From the NCBI GenBank assembly GCA_033557685.1, contig JAWQRN010000409.1:1-30151 (forward strand): DNA of 30,151 bases. The letters run 5' to 3'. The notes beneath the pieces were generated by a model. That model did no database searches. It was not told the origin of the DNA and saw nothing but the letters and a program-made list of their open reading frames with translations. A program made the position numbers and the translations under genes. The stretch is from Sperchopsis tessellata (lineage: Eukaryota; Arthropoda; Insecta; Coleoptera; Hydrophilidae). Below are positions 28,709 to 30,151 of this stretch, piece by piece. Position 1 is the stretch's first letter. Each line of letters begins with the position of its first letter.

Positions 28709-29040
28709 ACTCACTCTGTAGCCGTCTCGTTAACTCAGTGGCTAAATACTAGGCTACTAAGCGTGGGATCTCGGGTTCGAGAGTCAGAGGCGGTTGGCTT
28801 TTTGTGATTAGAGAAAAGTCTTTGTGGTACTCGTCTTCCGGGAGGGACGTAAAACGGTGAGTCCCGTTAATTGTAGGTAAATGAAGACCACATGCACGTA
28901 AAAGAACCCAATTTCAGTTGGAACACTGCATGTGGCAAAATTTCCAGGTGTGGGGGCCTAATTCCTGGCAGCGATGATTGGCCATAGCAGTGGAAATAGG
29001 CCTAAGTTAAATAAACAAACAAACAAAAACTCACTCTGTA
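28709..29040 (+). mobile_element. tRNA-derived SINE with 12-bp target-site duplications
   Basis: ACTCACTCTGTA occurs at 28709-28720 and exactly again at 29029-29040, bracketing a 308-bp unit. Its 5' end has an A-box-like TTAACTCAGTGGCT (28730-28743) and a B-box GGTTCGAGAGTC (28774-28785), the internal Pol III promoter of a tRNA head. A central region (about 28845-28925) contains GGTGAGTCCCGTTAA and CACGTAAAAGAACCC, which resembles a conserved SINE central domain. The tail is an (AAAC)n run (29010-29028). SINEs encode no protein and rely on a LINE for mobility; its partner is not identified. Intact duplications suggest a fairly recent insertion. Confidence 0.92.
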
Positions 29041-30128
29041 CTGAATAGACCTATAAAATTAGGTAAGACAATAATATGATAATGGAAATCTACCCGAATA
29101 TATGGTAGTCATTTTATGAAAAATGAGTGTTTTGTCATGTATATCTCAAATTTGTTATTTGTTGTTTAGAGAGGTTTAAATTTGTTTCCTAAGTGATGTA
29201 AAATACTTAAGTGATTCCGCTAGTGATATGAATATATATCTTAGAAGACTGAGGTTTTTGATATGTGAAAGTTGAAATTGGATTTTATCATCAATATTTT
29301 TCCAGATATTGATCATATTACTAAGAATAATTCGATTTCTGCATTTAAAATCTACTTGGCAGTGTGCATTGAAATTTGATCAGTAAATTCAAATACCGAA
29401 AGATGTATTGAAATTATTATTTATTTTGGTTATTAAGATGGATGAATTTTGGAAATAATTTTAGAATTATTATTAATTAATACACTAAAAAATGATTGCA
29501 AAATATGTAGTAAAGATTATTTTGATATCTTCTATATAAATATAAATATTTAATAAAATGTACTTGCTTTGAATTTTAGCTTTATGTGAATGTTTATGAA
29601 TAAATTTAAAGAAACTACTTTATTAGTAACATTTGGACATTTTGAAATCAATTTAATGACTGTTCAAACGGCACTTTTTAAGATTGACCTAAAAGATGTA
29701 AATAACTGTAAAATATCAAAACACTACCTATTCGCCGATATTACAACCGTTTCACTAAAATTTATTTAATGTTCTTTCTAAGTCAAAACATGCAACACAA
29801 ATTAGCAATACGGATATTATAAGATTTTCTCTACAATCAATATTAATTTGTCAGCAAGACATCAACAGTTTTTATTTAAAAAATCGTTTTGTTTAGAGGC
29901 TGTAAATTATATGCAATCATTACCAAATCCATATTAGGCAATACCTCCCACTTGCACTAATGTGGAATAAATGTTTTAAGTGTTATTTCTGATTTAGCTA
30001 TATATAACACATATATGTTATTTGGAGTTAACATATATAGTAGTTTTTGTGCTGTTATGCTCACATGATTTTCTATTGACATACACACACAGACAATACA
30101 AAACTGATCAAATCATGTTTAAAAATTA
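29041..30128. other. Intergenic, nothing recognised
   Basis: AT-rich DNA without coding signal. A small imperfect palindrome, ATAACACATATATGTTAT, lies near 30006-30023. Confidence 0.5.
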
Positions 30129-30151
30129 ATATATATATATATATATATATA
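30129..30151. repeat. (TA)n microsatellite
   Basis: Uninterrupted AT dinucleotide run continuing off the right edge. Confidence 0.95.

Noticed and set aside
28721..28795. Functional tRNA gene
   Set aside because: A and B boxes are present, but the cloverleaf is poor and the unit has a SINE body, an AAAC tail and target duplications.

Overview
The window looks like nuclear DNA from an invertebrate animal, most likely an arthropod; a chelicerate or insect is plausible, but I cannot fix the lineage. It is strongly AT-rich, has spliced exons with GT/AG borders, and carries mariner, Tigger-like, Penelope-like, RTE, Jockey and Ty3/gypsy remnants plus a tRNA-derived SINE. There is no sign of operons, ribosome binding sites or other prokaryotic organisation. 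Most open frames in the window are AT-rich chance frames.

The one confident host gene is a TALE-class homeobox gene of the TGIF family on the + strand. I can assemble five coding exons (9283-9319, 16311-16632, 17828-18100, 21220-21370, 22397-22720) with phases that match at every junction. They give a predicted 368-residue protein: a short N-terminus, an acidic segment, a TGIF homeodomain (about residues 65-125), a basic nuclear-localisation-like block, and a long acidic C-terminal tail with two SUMO-consensus lysines. A candidate 5' untranslated exon and a regulatory region with clustered TGACA/TGTCA motifs and a CRE palindrome lie at 8.2-9.3 kb. Polyadenylation signals follow the stop at about 22.87-22.92 kb.

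Layout. 1-3300: GA microsatellite, a Ty3/gypsy integrase remnant (- strand, about 420-850), then degraded unannotatable DNA. 3794-4262: a Jockey-type non-LTR fragment that stops where a dead mariner (4261-5356) begins. 5432-6608: a possible non-autonomous Tigger-like element. 8.2-9.3 kb: presumptive promoter and 5' exons of the homeobox gene. The 7-kb first intron holds, in order, a decayed IS630/Tc1-type transposase inside an inverted-repeat pair (10115-11066), a non-coding TIR element (11178-12000), a small MITE-like unit (12115-12389), a Penelope-like element with a GIY-YIG domain (about 12640-13860) and a long foldback hairpin (14193-14657). The intron that splits the homeobox carries a truncated antisense RTE retrotransposon (16921-17740). 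The third intron has a 178-bp tandem duplication and a second, internally deleted mariner with clear TIRs (19913-20841). The fourth has a 22-bp palindromic tandem array (22023-22230).

Downstream of the gene (22.9-30.15 kb) I see no coding sequence. It holds a diverged array of about 115-bp repeats, a G-quadruplex motif, duplicated and inverted short repeats, a decayed tRNA-like fragment and one well-preserved SINE with 12-bp target-site duplications (28709-29040).

I found no clearly new multi-gene system. The observations most worth following are the regulatory cluster upstream of the TGIF gene, the intronic foldback hairpin, the higher-order palindromic tandem array, and the derived C-terminus of the TGIF protein.
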